64,000 nucleotides of DNA from Salinibacter pepae (GCF_947077775.1 NZ_CAMTTE010000001.1:3521206-3585205), one strand, 5' to 3'. Positions 46,479-56,669 are shown, counted from the stretch's first letter. Program-made: numbers and translations. The notes: generated from the letters alone by a model not told the origin.

Positions 46479-47090
46479 ATGGACACACCGCCCCCTGTTC
46501 CCGACGTGACGCCGCTGCATGGAGAGCGGATCACGTTTACGCCGCTCCGAATGGAAAACATCCACACGCACTTCCGCTGGAACAACGACCCGGAATTGAA
46601 TCGCCTCGACAGTGAGGTGCCGTACGAGGAGGAGTCGTTCGGGGCGTTCAAGGGGCGGTTCGAGCGCATGTGTGAAGAGTCGTCCCCCTCGACCCGGACG
46701 TTCGAAATTCATGCCCTTGAGGAGGACACGCTCATCGGCGTGGCCTATGCGGCGCACATCAATCCGCACAGCCGCCACGCGAAGGTCGGCATCACGATTG
46801 GGGATCGGGACTACTGGGGCCGTGGCTACGGTCGCGCCTCGTTTGAGATGCTGCTCTCGTACTGCTTCGATCAGGGAAACCTGCACCGCGTGAGCGCGGA
46901 GACCTTCGAGTACCACACGGCGTGGCGGGATCTGATCGAAGGAATGGGGTTCACGAGGGAAGGGACGGCGCGGGACTACCTGCGCCGAGACGGGCGCTAC
47001 TGGGACAAGGGCCTGTACGCCCTCTTGGCACCAGCGTATCGGGCACGCCGGGGGGAGGCACGGCAGGAGCCGTCCGTGGAGGCGGCGTGA
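46479..47090 (+). CDS. GNAT N-acetyltransferase
   Basis: A 203-residue acetyltransferase of the RimJ/RimL-like group. FTPLRMENIHTHFRWNNDPEL opens the fold, GVAYAAHINPHSRHAKVGITIG forms the core strand, and DYWGRGYGRAS is the acetyl-CoA pyrophosphate-binding loop. The substrate (ribosomal protein, antibiotic or small molecule) is unknown. It stands alone between menE and the convergent regulatory cassette. Confidence 0.88.
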   Translation: MDTPPPVPDVTPLHGERITFTPLRMENIHTHFRWNNDPELNRLDSEVPYEEESFGAFKGRFERMCEESSPSTRTFEIHALEEDTLIGVAYAAHINPHSRHAKVGITIGDRDYWGRGYGRASFEMLLSYCFDQGNLHRVSAETFEYHTAWRDLIEGMGFTREGTARDYLRRDGRYWDKGLYALLAPAYRARRGEARQEPSVEAA

Positions 47091-47154
47091 GGAGGCCTGC
47101 AGGGAAACAGAGGTGGGGACAGGAGGGGCGGAGTCGGGCCCCGCGGCCGGGAAG

Positions 47155-48270
47155 CTAGTCGGCCAGGCGCTCCAGCCAGACGACCAGGAGGTCGTCCTCA
47201 AAGCTGTCGGAGGGGCTTCGGGACAGAACCCCGTCCAGCAGGGCCTGAATTGGGGCGTCGCCGCCGTAGGCCTCCACGGCGAGGTCCCGGACGCCGTCCT
47301 CGCCCAGCATGCTGCCGTCCTGGGTGTGCTGTTCCGTGAGGCCGTCGGTGTAAGACACCAGGGCGGTGCCTGGGTCGAGGTCCAACGAGACCTCCGAGAA
47401 GCGCACGTCCTCTTCCAGGCCCAGGATCAGGTCGCTGTGCTCATGAATTGTGGCTCCGTCCGGACGTACCAGGACGGGGCGGCAGTGGCCCGCGTTCGCG
47501 TACGTGACGGTGTGGGCGTGAGGGTCCCAGTGGAGGAGCAGAAACGTTGCGAACGTGTCCTCCAGCACATCGTCGTTGAGGAGCATGTCGTTCAGCTCGC
47601 CCATCAGGGCGGCCGGGGAGGTCGACTCCTCCAGCAAGGTGTGGAGGGTGCCCCGCACGTAGCTTAGGAAGCTAAAGGCGTAGAATTTGGCCCGGAGGCC
47701 CTTGCCCATCACGTCCCCAATCGTGAGGAAGTAGGTGCCCTCGTCGGTCTCCGTCCAGTCGAAGAGGTCGCCGCCGCCCTGCTCGCGGGACTCGCTGTAA
47801 AAGTCGAGCTCGTAGCCGCCCATTTCCGGCGTCTCGTCCGGCAGGAGGCGGTTGGAAAAGTCGCGCCCGATTTCCGCGTCGAGCTGGGTCTGGAACATGT
47901 CGATGCGTTCCAGGAGGCGCTCCACCCGAGAGAGCAACGTTTCCATGTCGAAGGGCTTGGTGATGTAGTCGTCCACGCCCTTCCGCTCGCCCTGCTGGCG
48001 CGCCTCTTCGTCGGCCCGGGCCGTGAGGAAGATGAACGGAATGACGCGCGTGTTCTTGTCGGTTTGCAGGGCCGACTGCAGCGCGAAGCCGTCCATCTTC
48101 GGCATCATGATGTCCGAAATGATCAGGTCGGGGATGGTCTCCTCAATTTGATCCAGGGCCTCCTCGCCATTTGTGGCGGTGTAGACCTCGTAGTGCTTGC
48201 CGAGGCGGTACTTCAGAAGCTCCCGAACCGTGCTATCATCCTCAACAACTAAAATAGTGTGTTCAGCCAT
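47155..48270 (-). CDS. Response regulator fused to a PP2C (RsbU-like) phosphatase
   Basis: A 371-residue two-domain protein. Residues ~1-125 are a receiver with acidic pair VVEDD, phospho-acceptor Asp in LIISDIMMPKMDG and Lys in DYITKPF. A ~30-residue helix links to a SpoIIE/PP2C domain with QGGGDLFDW, TIGDVMGKG, YANAGHCRP, and VSYTDGLTEQ. It should dephosphorylate the STAS protein encoded upstream when the receiver is switched on. The gene overlaps the anti-sigma kinase gene by 22 bases, so translation is probably coupled. Confidence 0.92.
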   Translation of the reverse strand: MAEHTILVVEDDSTVRELLKYRLGKHYEVYTATNGEEALDQIEETIPDLIISDIMMPKMDGFALQSALQTDKNTRVIPFIFLTARADEEARQQGERKGVDDYITKPFDMETLLSRVERLLERIDMFQTQLDAEIGRDFSNRLLPDETPEMGGYELDFYSESREQGGGDLFDWTETDEGTYFLTIGDVMGKGLRAKFYAFSFLSYVRGTLHTLLEESTSPAALMGELNDMLLNDDVLEDTFATFLLLHWDPHAHTVTYANAGHCRPVLVRPDGATIHEHSDLILGLEEDVRFSEVSLDLDPGTALVSYTDGLTEQHTQDGSMLGEDGVRDLAVEAYGGDAPIQALLDGVLSRSPSDSFEDDLLVVWLERLAD

Positions 48271-48698
48271 GGATCGTGGTCGGAGGGGATGATAAATTCG
48301 AAGCGGTGAAGGCCGTCCTCCGTCGGCGAATACGAAAGGTCATCGGTACACGTCTTGATGATCCGGAGGCCCATGCCGCGCTCCGGGAAGGCCTCCGGGT
48401 CCTCGTCGTCGGCCGGGAGGTAGGAGGTGAGGTCGAAGCCGTCCGAGTTGTCGAGCACCGAGCAGGCCACCCGTTGGGCGTCACAGGTCAGCCGGATTTT
48501 GACCATCGGGGTGCCGTTTCGGAAGCGGGCGTGCTGGTGGAGGTTCGCAATCCACTCGTGGAGCACGAGGCACGTGCAGTGAAGCGTTTCGTCGTCGATT
48601 GTGCCGTCTTGCTGAGAGACGGGCCAATCATCAGAGAGGGTACGCACCTCATCGATCGCCCGATCGAGGTCCGTGTACGTCTTCGTAAAGGGGTCCAT
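48249..48698 (-). CDS. Anti-sigma regulatory factor (HATPase, RsbW type)
   Basis: A 149-residue GHKL kinase. The N-box lies in VLHEWIANLHQHA, the G1 box in LDNSDGFDL and the G2 region in FPERGMGLRIIKTCTDDLSY. Such proteins hold a sigma factor or phosphorylate a STAS antagonist on serine. The STAS gene lies 66 bases upstream and the phosphatase gene overlaps downstream, giving a full partner-switching module. No sigma factor gene is adjacent. Confidence 0.9.
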   Translation of the reverse strand: MDPFTKTYTDLDRAIDEVRTLSDDWPVSQQDGTIDDETLHCTCLVLHEWIANLHQHARFRNGTPMVKIRLTCDAQRVACSVLDNSDGFDLTSYLPADDEDPEAFPERGMGLRIIKTCTDDLSYSPTEDGLHRFEFIIPSDHDPWLNTLF

Positions 48699-48764
48699 GG
48701 AGCCGGATCTGTGTCCAACAAGGCAGGCCGCCGTTGATGCAGACGCCCAGGGTGGGGCAATCGG

Positions 48765-49106
48765 CTATCCCGAAAACGCCTCGCGGGCGGCGTCCACGGA
48801 CGGGAATTGGCGAAAGACCTTGTACGTTCGGGTCAACTGGACGACCACCTGAACCGGCTCCGACACGTCCGCGAAGGCGACCTTCCCGTCGTCCGGCGAG
48901 ATGGCCCGGTACAGCGAAAAGATGGACCCGAGGCCGGTGGAGTCGAGCACCTCTGTGTCGGAAAAGTCGAGAATAAACTGCCGAACGCCGTCGTCAACGT
49001 GCTCCTGGAAGGTTTCCTTGAAGTCGTCTGCGTTCCGAAAGTCTAGGGCTTCCCCAACGTGGATGATGACGGTTTCGGAGGAAGCGGTCTCGGCGTCAAA
49101 GCTCAT
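48765..49106 (-). CDS. STAS-domain anti-sigma factor antagonist
   Basis: A 113-residue STAS protein. Its phosphorylation site is the Ser in VLDSTGLGSIFSLY at about residue 57. It would bind the RsbW-type kinase when dephosphorylated. It is the promoter-proximal gene of the leftward cassette and divergent from lptC. ATG 49106 fits the domain start. Confidence 0.92.
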   Translation of the reverse strand: MSFDAETASSETVIIHVGEALDFRNADDFKETFQEHVDDGVRQFILDFSDTEVLDSTGLGSIFSLYRAISPDDGKVAFADVSEPVQVVVQLTRTYKVFRQFPSVDAAREAFSG

Positions 49107-49441
49107 GATGGTGAAACGAGTCGTCTAGACGGAGAGTGGTGAGGAGAAGGTGTGCCGCAGGAACGCAGCGTGGGGCGTAGGGCCCCTCCAAAGCAAAGGG
49201 CCAAGTGGGCATGAGAGAACCCCGGGAATGAGAGAACAAAATCAATGCCAATATAACGGATAGGGGCCGGACTGTGAAACGAGGCCCCAGGCGCCGCCAT
49301 TGCTCCCTTGGGGAAACGCAAAGCCTGCGGGGGATATTGAGGTCTTAGTTTGGATCAATGGACCGACGCAAACACAAAGTCGGTGGAATTTGTGATCCGC
49401 GCTGTACAACAAAAAGGTTAAATTGAGAAAAATAGGAAATC
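49107..49441. promoter_or_regulatory. AT-richer divergent promoter region, STAS cassette and lpt operon
   Basis: About 330 bases between two divergent starts, clearly richer in A+T than the surroundings (e.g. 49230-49262 and 49400-49440). No gene is seen. It must hold the promoters of both units. I could not fix -10/-35 elements with confidence. Confidence 0.55.
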
Positions 49442-50062
49442 GTGACTCGACTGCACTGGGGCCGGCGTTCTGTGTTGGGGCTACTGGTCTGCGTGGCCGT
49501 GGGGGGAGGGCTTCTGGCCGGCGGCTGCGAGCACCGAACGCGGCCGGGGGGAACCGACCGGGACAAAACGACGACGGGACCGACGCCCAAACACGTGAGT
49601 TGGGATGCCGCGTTCAACATGTCGGAAAACGGACGACCGCGGGCCGTTCTCCGGGCCCGTCGGATGGAGCAGTACCGGACCGACGACAGCACCTACTCGG
49701 TCTGGCGTTCGATGGACGACACGACGAAGGTGCGGGTGTACCTTTTCGACGAAGAAGGTGATTCTTCGGCCACCGTCACGGCCGACAGTTTGGTGTTTCA
49801 GGACCAGAAGGGCGTGCTGGATGCGTACCGAAACGTGGTCGTGACCACCGAAGATAACAAACGGCTCGAAAGCGAACACCTTACGTGGCACCAGGCCGAC
49901 CGGACGATCCGCACCCGCCGGTTCGTGCGCATCCGCACGCCCTCGGAGGTGGTTCAGGGGGACGGGCTCGTCGCGGACGAGGATCTTGAAACGTACCAGC
50001 TCGGACGGTTTTCGGCGGAGGTGGACGTCGACGAGGACAACGACACGGATGAACAGCAGTGA
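49442..50062 (+). CDS. lptC: LptC-like lipopolysaccharide export protein
   Basis: A 206-residue protein from GTG 49442. After a hydrophobic N-terminus (VLGLLVCVAVGGGLLAGGC), possibly a lipoprotein signal though the lipobox is atypical, one LptC/OstA-like beta-jellyroll domain follows (VRVYLFDEEGDSSATVTAD; KGVLDAYRNVVVTTEDNKRLESEHL). It ends in a very acidic tail. LptC links the inner-membrane LptBFG pump to the periplasmic bridge. The OstA-like gene starts 126 bases downstream and lptB ends the unit. Confidence 0.82.
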   Translation: MTRLHWGRRSVLGLLVCVAVGGGLLAGGCEHRTRPGGTDRDKTTTGPTPKHVSWDAAFNMSENGRPRAVLRARRMEQYRTDDSTYSVWRSMDDTTKVRVYLFDEEGDSSATVTADSLVFQDQKGVLDAYRNVVVTTEDNKRLESEHLTWHQADRTIRTRRFVRIRTPSEVVQGDGLVADEDLETYQLGRFSAEVDVDEDNDTDEQQ

Positions 50063-50187
50063 AGCGCGACGCCCCGGCCCTGCGCAGCATTCCTGCTTTT
50101 CGTGGGAATTCCGGTCCGGGCGCCGTGGTGCAGAGCAACTCGTCTTGACAAACCCGATTTCCCGGTGGGAACACTGCCGTCATCTGC

Positions 50188-52335
50188 ATGACTGATCCCT
50201 TTGACCATCGGATGTGGCACCTCCTGGGACGCGCCCTGTTGGTGGCGACGGTTGGAATGGCGTGGATGGGAGGTGGAACAGAGGCGTGGGCCCAGGCCGA
50301 AGGCGACACGTCCCGGGCGGCCCCGACTGGGGTAGAGCCGGCGGGCTTGGACTCGCTGCCGACAGGGGGGACCGTGCCGCCGCCCACACCGGTGCAGCCA
50401 GCACCCGACACCATCGCCCCCCCGCGGGCCTTCGTCAACGCCGACTCGCTGATCCGGAGGGAGCGGCGTGTGCAGGATCTGTACGGGGATGTCTTCGTCC
50501 GCCAGGACTCGACGCGATTGCGGTCGGACTACGCCCGGCGGTACCTCTCTCGCAGCGAGCTCCTCTTTACCGACAACGTGGTCATCTACGAACGGGGCGA
50601 CACCCTCCGGGCCGATACGGTGCGGTACGACCGCGCGACCGAAGTCGGGTACGCCCGCGGCAACGTGCGACTAACGAACGGTGAGGTGAACGTCCGGGCC
50701 GACAGCGCGCGATACTTCGCCTCGGAGAAGCGCTCGGTTTTTCCCGACAGCGTCGTGCTCGTTGACGGCGACCGGGTGCTACGGGCCCAGCGGGGCACGT
50801 ACTGGTCCGACGAAGGCCGGGCGGAGTTTGGGGGGCGCGTGCGGCTCACCGAGCCGGGCACGACGCTTCTCTCGGACTCCCTGACGTACTACCGCGACCG
50901 CGATCGGTCTGTGGCCTACGGAAACGTCTTCATCGACCGGCGGGGCGACGACGGGGCGGGCGCCGACACCACGGCGCGGACCTATTTGTTCGGGAATCGG
51001 GCGGACAACCGGGAGGCCCGTCGCTACAGCCGGGTGGAGGGCGACGCGCTGCTGGTCCGGGTCCGGATGGACTCAACGGGCGCCCCAAGCGACACCCTGG
51101 TGGTAGCGGCCCGTCGCCTGGAGGCCTTCCGCACGGACATGCGTCGTCGGCTCGTGGCGGTGGATTCGGTGCGCATCTGGCAGCCCGACCTTTCCGCCAC
51201 GGCGGATTCCGCGGTGTACGACCGCGTCGTCGCCACTACTCCCGACAGCGTCGCCGGTCGGCGGCCCCCAATCGACACGATCCGCCCGCCGCCAGACTCT
51301 GTGGCCCCACAGGCCGGTTCCGACTCGCTCCGGGCCGCTGCCGCCACAGCCTCCCCGCCCGTTCCCTCTCAAAAACAGGCAACGGCCCCCCCCGATTCGG
51401 CCGGCGGTCGGTCCCGACCCGTGCCCGACACGTCGGCGCGTCCTGCCGGGGCGGGCCCCTCCGGCCGCCCTTCTCCTACAGCCCGGCGAGGTGCCCGTGG
51501 GGCCCCAGCACCGCCGTCCCGGAGGTGGCCCCCCCCAACGGCACGGGCCGACAGCGCCCTGCCGATCGAGGAAACCCGCCTGTTCCGGGCCCCCACGACG
51601 TGGTTTGACGACAGTCAGGTGTGGGGGGACTCCATTCGGGTCCGGGCGCGAAATCGGAGCCCCGACACCGTGTTTGTCCGGGGGGCTGGATTCGCGGCCC
51701 AGCGCGATTCGGTGCTGGATCGAATCCAGCAACTGAAGGCCGAGACGATTACCGCATACTTCGACAAAGGCACCCTCCGCCGCATCCGGGCCCGCCCCAA
51801 TGCCCGGGCCATCCGGTTTCTGGCGGCCGAGAACGATTCCCTGAACGGGGCGGCCCGGACGTCCGGCGACCGCATCGAGCTGCGTTTCGTGGACGGCAGC
51901 GTCCGACGGGTGAGCGTCATTGGGGGGACGCAGACCACCTACTACCGGAACAGTGAGAACATCCCGGACCCTTTTCAGCTGGAGGGCTTTCAATGGACGC
52001 CAGCACGGCGCCCGATCCGAGGCGAGCTGCTCCGGGACGCCCGGGTGCGTCGGCGGCTCGATCGAGGGCCGGCGCGTCGCGACCGCCCGGTGGCCGGGCC
52101 GGTGCCTCCGCCGGGCGCCGAGGGAGCGTGGGCCTTTGGGGCCGACTCGACCGCCCAGACCTGGACCGAACCGCCGTCCCCCACAGACTCCATGCCCGTA
52201 TACCTCCGGCAGGGAATGGTGCCCGAACGTTCGTCTTCGGACTCTGCGGATCGGGGCCCGGCAGTCCCGCCCGACTCCCTGCGATCCCTCCCGCCGTCAG
52301 ACACCCTCAGCACAAGGCCCAGTCCCGACTCATGA
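50188..52335 (+). CDS. OstA/LptA-like lipopolysaccharide transport protein, extended
   Basis: A 715-residue exported protein. The N-terminus has a weak hydrophobic signal ([19 protein letters not shown]). Residues ~90-330 are OstA-type jellyroll repeats ([54 protein letters not shown]). From ~350 to ~460 lies an unusual Pro/Ala/Arg-rich, low-complexity insert, then jellyroll sequence resumes ([16 protein letters not shown]). It probably carries lipopolysaccharide across the periplasm. The gene overlaps the lptB start by four bases (ATGA). Confidence 0.85.
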   Translation: MTDPFDHRMWHLLGRALLVATVGMAWMGGGTEAWAQAEGDTSRAAPTGVEPAGLDSLPTGGTVPPPTPVQPAPDTIAPPRAFVNADSLIRRERRVQDLYGDVFVRQDSTRLRSDYARRYLSRSELLFTDNVVIYERGDTLRADTVRYDRATEVGYARGNVRLTNGEVNVRADSARYFASEKRSVFPDSVVLVDGDRVLRAQRGTYWSDEGRAEFGGRVRLTEPGTTLLSDSLTYYRDRDRSVAYGNVFIDRRGDDGAGADTTARTYLFGNRADNREARRYSRVEGDALLVRVRMDSTGAPSDTLVVAARRLEAFRTDMRRRLVAVDSVRIWQPDLSATADSAVYDRVVATTPDSVAGRRPPIDTIRPPPDSVAPQAGSDSLRAAAATASPPVPSQKQATAPPDSAGGRSRPVPDTSARPAGAGPSGRPSPTARRGARGAPAPPSRRWPPPTARADSALPIEETRLFRAPTTWFDDSQVWGDSIRVRARNRSPDTVFVRGAGFAAQRDSVLDRIQQLKAETITAYFDKGTLRRIRARPNARAIRFLAAENDSLNGAARTSGDRIELRFVDGSVRRVSVIGGTQTTYYRNSENIPDPFQLEGFQWTPARRPIRGELLRDARVRRRLDRGPARRDRPVAGPVPPPGAEGAWAFGADSTAQTWTEPPSPTDSMPVYLRQGMVPERSSSDSADRGPAVPPDSLRSLPPSDTLSTRPSPDS

Positions 52336-53117
52336 GCGCCTCGTCCTCCGATGGGTCCTCTGTGGACCGCGACGCCTCCGGCGAGCCGGCGACGCTCGCG
52401 GCGCGTCACCTCACGAAGCGATACGACAAGCGGGCCGTGGTCGACGACGTGAGTCTTGAGGTGAAGCAGGGGGAGATCGTGGGCCTCCTCGGCCCGAACG
52501 GCGCCGGCAAGACGACAACCTTCCACATGATCGTGGGTATGATTCGTCCCAACGGGGGATCCATCCACCTGGAGGACGACGACATCACGCGACTTCCGAT
52601 GTACAAGCGGGCCCGACGCGGGGTGGGGTACCTGGCCCAAGAGACTTCCGTCTTTCGGGAGCTTACGGTGGAAGACAATCTGCACGCGGTGTTGGAATTC
52701 CAGTCGATGAGCGACGCGGACCGCACCGCCCGCGTGGAGTCGCTCATCGAAGAGTTTGGGTTGGAACGGGTGCGAGACTCGAAGGGATACGAGCTGTCCG
52801 GGGGCGAGCGCCGCCGCACCGAGATTGCGCGGGCCCTCTCGACCCGGCCTCGGTTCTTTTTGCTCGACGAGCCGTTCGCGGGCGTCGACCCGATCGCGGT
52901 CGAAGACATTCAAAGCATCGTCGCGGGCCTTCAGGAGCGCGGCATCGGGGTGCTCATCACGGACCACAACGTACACGAAACCCTTGCAATCACGGATCGC
53001 GCCTATTTACTATATGAGGGGCACATCTTAAAGCACGGCACCGCGGAAGAGCTTGCGGCCGACCCCGAGGTGCGCAAGCGGTATCTCGGCGAGAAATTTT
53101 CGCTCGAGCGGTACTAG
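52332..53117 (+). CDS. lptB: LptB, lipopolysaccharide export ATPase
   Basis: A 261-residue ABC ATPase with Walker [11 protein letters not shown], the LptB-typical [17 protein letters not shown], signature [15 protein letters not shown], Walker [14 protein letters not shown] and His in [10 protein letters not shown]. It powers extraction of lipopolysaccharide from the inner membrane. The ATG at 52332 overlaps the OstA-like stop, so the genes are translationally coupled. An acidic ~25-residue N-terminal extension precedes the usual start. Confidence 0.95.
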   Translation: MSASSSDGSSVDRDASGEPATLAARHLTKRYDKRAVVDDVSLEVKQGEIVGLLGPNGAGKTTTFHMIVGMIRPNGGSIHLEDDDITRLPMYKRARRGVGYLAQETSVFRELTVEDNLHAVLEFQSMSDADRTARVESLIEEFGLERVRDSKGYELSGGERRRTEIARALSTRPRFFLLDEPFAGVDPIAVEDIQSIVAGLQERGIGVLITDHNVHETLAITDRAYLLYEGHILKHGTAEELAADPEVRKRYLGEKFSLERY

Positions 53118-53138
53118 TCGGTTTGAGCCTCCCTGGTC

Positions 53139-53182
53139 GGTTTTTTGCAGCGTCCATCCCCGGCCACTGCGGTCGCAAAAAA
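53139..53182. repeat. Inverted repeat with A/T runs between lptB and glmS
   Basis: GGTTTTTTGC at 53139-53148 is mirrored by GCAAAAAA at 53175-53182. It lies in the 132-base gap before glmS. It could form a hairpin acting as terminator of the lpt unit or as a glmS leader element. It has no resemblance to the glmS ribozyme core that I can see. Confidence 0.4.
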
Positions 53183-53249
53183 GCCCGGCTTCGACCCGGC
53201 GCGCGTTTGCTTTTCATCTCTGTTGTCACGTCAAGCCAATCGGACGTCT

Positions 53250-55088
53250 ATGTGTGGAATTGTCGGATACATTGGGAGCCAAGAAGCGGAGGAGCTCCTG
53301 CTCACGGGCCTCAAGCGCCTCGAATACCGCGGGTACGATTCGGCCGGACTCGCGACGGTCGACGACGCGGCCCTGCACGTTCAAAAACAAGAAGGAAAGG
53401 TCGACGATCTCCGGAGCAGCCTGAACGGGGCGTCCGTGGCCGGAACGACCGGCATCGGGCATACCCGCTGGGCGACCCACGGGGCCCCGAATGACGTCAA
53501 CGCCCACCCCCACGTCAGCTCCGACGGGGCCTTCGCCCTGGTACACAACGGGATTATCGAAAACCACGGGGCCATCAAGGAGCGGCTCGAAGAAAAGGGC
53601 TACGCCTTCCAGAGCGAGACCGACACGGAGGTGCTCGTGAAGCTGGTCGAGGAGGTAAAGCGGGCCACCGACCTGTCGCTTCCGGAGGCGGTGCGGCAGG
53701 CGCTCACCCAGGTGGTGGGCGCGTACGGCATCGCGGTCGTGTCGCGGGAAGACCCGGATCTGCTCATCGCGGCCCGCAACGGAAGCCCCCTCATCCTGGG
53801 CGTGGGCGACGACGAGTACTTTGTGGGGTCCGACGCGGCCCCGCTCGTGGAGCACACCCGACAGGTCGTCTACCTGGAGGACGGCGAGATGGCCACGCTG
53901 CGGCACTCCGGCTACGAGGTGACCACCATCGACAACGAGCCCCTCAAAAAGGAGGTGCACGAGCTCGAATGGTCGCTCGGGGAGATCGAGAAGGGAGGGT
54001 ACGACCACTTCATGCTGAAGGAAATCATGGAGCAGCCCGATGCCCTGGAGGACGCCATGCGGGGCCGCGTGCGGCCCGAGCACAACCAGATCCACCTGGG
54101 CGGGCTCCACGGGCACTGGGATCAGCTGCGGGAGGCGGATCGCATCGTCATTGCGGCCTGCGGGACCTCCTGGCACGCGGGCCTGGTGGGCGAGTACCTC
54201 ATCGAGTCGGCGTCCCGCGTTCCGGTGGAGGTCGAGTACGCGAGTGAGTTCCGGTACCGGGACCCTGTGCTCCGAGAGGGCGACGTGGTGCTCGTCATCT
54301 CGCAGAGCGGGGAGACGGCCGACACCCTCGCGGCGGTGCGCGAGGCCCACAGCAAGGGCATCCCCTGCTTCGGCATCTGCAACGTCGTGGGGTCGACCAT
54401 TGCGCGGGAGACGGACGCGGGCGTGTACCTGCACGCCGGGCCCGAGATTGGCGTCGCGTCCACGAAGGCCTTCACCGCGCAGGTGACCGTGCTCTCGATG
54501 ATCGCCCTGAAGCTGGCGGAGGGGCGCACGCTGTCGAAGGCAGAGCTGGCCGACAACATCCGGGCCCTCGCGGGGGTGCCCGACAAGGTGCGCCGCGTGT
54601 TGGACGCCAGCAATGGGGCCCTTCAATCGATGGCGCATACCTACCGGTACGCGTCGAACTTCCTGTACCTGGGGCGCGGCTACAACTTCCCGGTGGCGCT
54701 GGAGGGGGCCCTCAAGCTCAAAGAGATCTCCTACATCCACGCGGAGGGCTACCCGGCGGCCGAAATGAAGCATGGGCCGATCGCGCTTATCGACCGGTCC
54801 ATGCCGGTGGTCTTCATGGCGATGAAGGACAGCACCTACGACAAGGTGCTCTCCAACATCGAAGAGGTGGCCGCCCGCGAGGGGTCGGTCATCGCCATTA
54901 CCGACGATAAGGACGCGGAGCTGGAGGGCCTGTGCGAGGCGGTCGTGGAGATTCCGCAGACCAAAGAGTTTCTCTCTCCGCTTCTGACTGTGATTCCGCT
55001 GCAGCTCCTGTCGTACCACATCGCGGTGCTGCGGGGGTGCCACGTCGACCAGCCCCGCAACCTCGCGAAGAGCGTGACGGTGGAGTGA
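53250..55088 (+). CDS. glmS: Glucosamine-6-phosphate synthase (isomerizing)
   Basis: A 612-residue enzyme making glucosamine-6-phosphate from fructose-6-phosphate and glutamine. The nucleophile is Cys 2 after Met removal (MCGIVGYIG), and the glutaminase loop TRWATHGAPN is present. Two SIS sugar-isomerase domains follow, with GTSWHAGLVGEYL, SQSGETADTL and the late HAEGYPAAEMKHGPIAL block. It ends KSVTVE as family members do. It follows lptB by ~130 bases, a sensible neighbour for envelope precursor supply. Confidence 0.97.
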   Translation: MCGIVGYIGSQEAEELLLTGLKRLEYRGYDSAGLATVDDAALHVQKQEGKVDDLRSSLNGASVAGTTGIGHTRWATHGAPNDVNAHPHVSSDGAFALVHNGIIENHGAIKERLEEKGYAFQSETDTEVLVKLVEEVKRATDLSLPEAVRQALTQVVGAYGIAVVSREDPDLLIAARNGSPLILGVGDDEYFVGSDAAPLVEHTRQVVYLEDGEMATLRHSGYEVTTIDNEPLKKEVHELEWSLGEIEKGGYDHFMLKEIMEQPDALEDAMRGRVRPEHNQIHLGGLHGHWDQLREADRIVIAACGTSWHAGLVGEYLIESASRVPVEVEYASEFRYRDPVLREGDVVLVISQSGETADTLAAVREAHSKGIPCFGICNVVGSTIARETDAGVYLHAGPEIGVASTKAFTAQVTVLSMIALKLAEGRTLSKAELADNIRALAGVPDKVRRVLDASNGALQSMAHTYRYASNFLYLGRGYNFPVALEGALKLKEISYIHAEGYPAAEMKHGPIALIDRSMPVVFMAMKDSTYDKVLSNIEEVAAREGSVIAITDDKDAELEGLCEAVVEIPQTKEFLSPLLTVIPLQLLSYHIAVLRGCHVDQPRNLAKSVTVE

Positions 55089-55295
55089 GTAAGGCCTGGC
55101 GGGTGTTGCTGCTGTGACCAAACAATACAGCCTAGGCCTGCGCCCTACGGTCTGCCCCAGGGCCAGAAAGGAATTCGGTTCCAACTGTGCTGATCGGTGG
55201 GAATTACACGACCGTGGGGGCGTTGCTCCGGACGAACTCGACGCCCTTGCCTCCGTAGGGCACTTCGCAGTAATCCCGTCAGACCCACCTGCTCT

Positions 55296-56369
55296 ATGAT
55301 CGAACGCGAGAAGCTCGACAAGGTCAAGCATCGGTTTCAAGAGGTTGAAAGCCTCATGGCGGATCCGGAGGTCGCGAACGACCCGGACCGGATGCGGGAG
55401 CTGGGGCAGGAGCACAGCCGCCTCGAAGAGGTCGTGGAGGCCATCGACCGCTACGAGCGTCTTCTGGACGAGCGGGGCGAGCTCGAGGAGATGATCCGCG
55501 ATGAGAGTGGGGAGATGGAGGCCCTGGCGAAGGAGGAGCTCGAGCAGCTCGAGGCGAAGCTTCCGGCGGTAGAGGAAGACCTGAAGCAGAAGCTCATCCC
55601 GAAGGACCCGGAGGAGGAGAAGAATGCCATTGTGGAAATCCGGGCCGGGGCGGGGGGGGACGAGGCCTCCCTCTTCGCCGGCGACCTGTTTCGGCTGTAC
55701 ACGCAGTACGCGAAGCAACAGGGGTGGACCTACGAACTCATCGACGCGTCGCCGGGCACCCAGGGCGGATTCCGGGAGGTCATCTTCGCCGTAAAGGGGG
55801 AGGACGTGTTCGGTACGCTGAAGTACGAGGCGGGCGTGCACCGGGTGCAGCGCGTCCCCGAGACCGAGTCGAGCGGCCGCATCCACACGTCCGCGGCCAC
55901 GGTGGCGGTCCTGCCGGAGGCGGAGGAGGTAGACGTGGACATCAACCCGAGCGACCTCACGATCGAGACGTTTAAGGCGACCGGCCCCGGCGGGCAGTCC
56001 GTGAACACGACCGACTCGGCCGTGCGCATCAAGCACGCGCCGTCGGGCGTGGAGGTGTCGTGCCAGGACGAGAAGAGCCAGCACAAAAACCGATCAAAAG
56101 CGATGCGCGTCCTGCGCTCCCGCGTCTACGAGAAGAAACGGGAGGAGCAGCGGGCCGAGCGGGAAGAGGCCCGCCGGTCTATGGTGGGAAGCGGCGACCG
56201 GTCGGCGAAGATTCGGACCTACAACTTTCCCCAGGACCGCGTGACCGACCATCGACTGGAAGGGGGCCAAAAAAACCACTCCCTCCAGCCCATCATGGAC
56301 GGGGAAATCGATCCGATCATCGATGCCCTTCGTGCCGAAGAGCACGCGGAGAAGTTGGCGAATCTGTAG
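55296..56369 (+). CDS. prfA: Peptide chain release factor 1
   Basis: A 357-residue release factor ending translation at UAA and UAG. The codon-recognition PxT motif reads PET in [11 protein letters not shown], typical of RF1 and unlike RF2's SPF. The catalytic GGQ lies in [17 protein letters not shown] 55296 opens the usual [11 protein letters not shown]. Its presence matters for the sulfotransferase pseudogene, because TAG should be read as stop in this cell. Confidence 0.97.
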   Translation: MIEREKLDKVKHRFQEVESLMADPEVANDPDRMRELGQEHSRLEEVVEAIDRYERLLDERGELEEMIRDESGEMEALAKEELEQLEAKLPAVEEDLKQKLIPKDPEEEKNAIVEIRAGAGGDEASLFAGDLFRLYTQYAKQQGWTYELIDASPGTQGGFREVIFAVKGEDVFGTLKYEAGVHRVQRVPETESSGRIHTSAATVAVLPEAEEVDVDINPSDLTIETFKATGPGGQSVNTTDSAVRIKHAPSGVEVSCQDEKSQHKNRSKAMRVLRSRVYEKKREEQRAEREEARRSMVGSGDRSAKIRTYNFPQDRVTDHRLEGGQKNHSLQPIMDGEIDPIIDALRAEEHAEKLANL

Positions 56370-56669
56370 GCCGTTGGGCCGGACCGTCTACTCCCGTCGG
56401 GCGCCCTGGGCCCGAGGCGGCACAGCGCGCCGTGCGGCCGGCGCCCATGCTCGCAATTCTGAAGGCAAAAGAGGGCGGGGCGGACTGCTCACTGATTCCC
56501 CTCCGCACCGCGGAATCCTCACCCTGTTTTCAAGGCGTCTGTGCGACCTCCTGGGACGACGGTCGTACATGTCAACTGCGTTTTCCCTGCTCCTCCGCAC
56601 TCCGACAGCCGTCGGCGTTCTACGAGGGGCATGACTCAACTTCATCCCATAGGGACCCAGGCACACGAC
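56370..56669. other. Gap before rpsF with possible leader structure
   Basis: About 300 bases containing the ribosomal-protein operon promoter and leader. A small hairpin CCGAC-AGCC-GTCGG lies at 56602-56615, 55 bases before the rpsF start. No gene is supported, although an in-frame extension of rpsF upstream remains open. Confidence 0.5.

Noticed and set aside
49442..49540. Firm lipoprotein assignment for the LptC-like protein
   Set aside because: The residues before the candidate Cys (A-G-G) do not fit the usual lipobox; a plain membrane anchor is equally likely.
53118..53249. glmS ribozyme
   Set aside because: The leader is too short and shows no ribozyme core.
53226..56084. A long minus-strand open frame opposite glmS and prfA
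   Set aside because: Antisense to two certain genes and without protein-family features.
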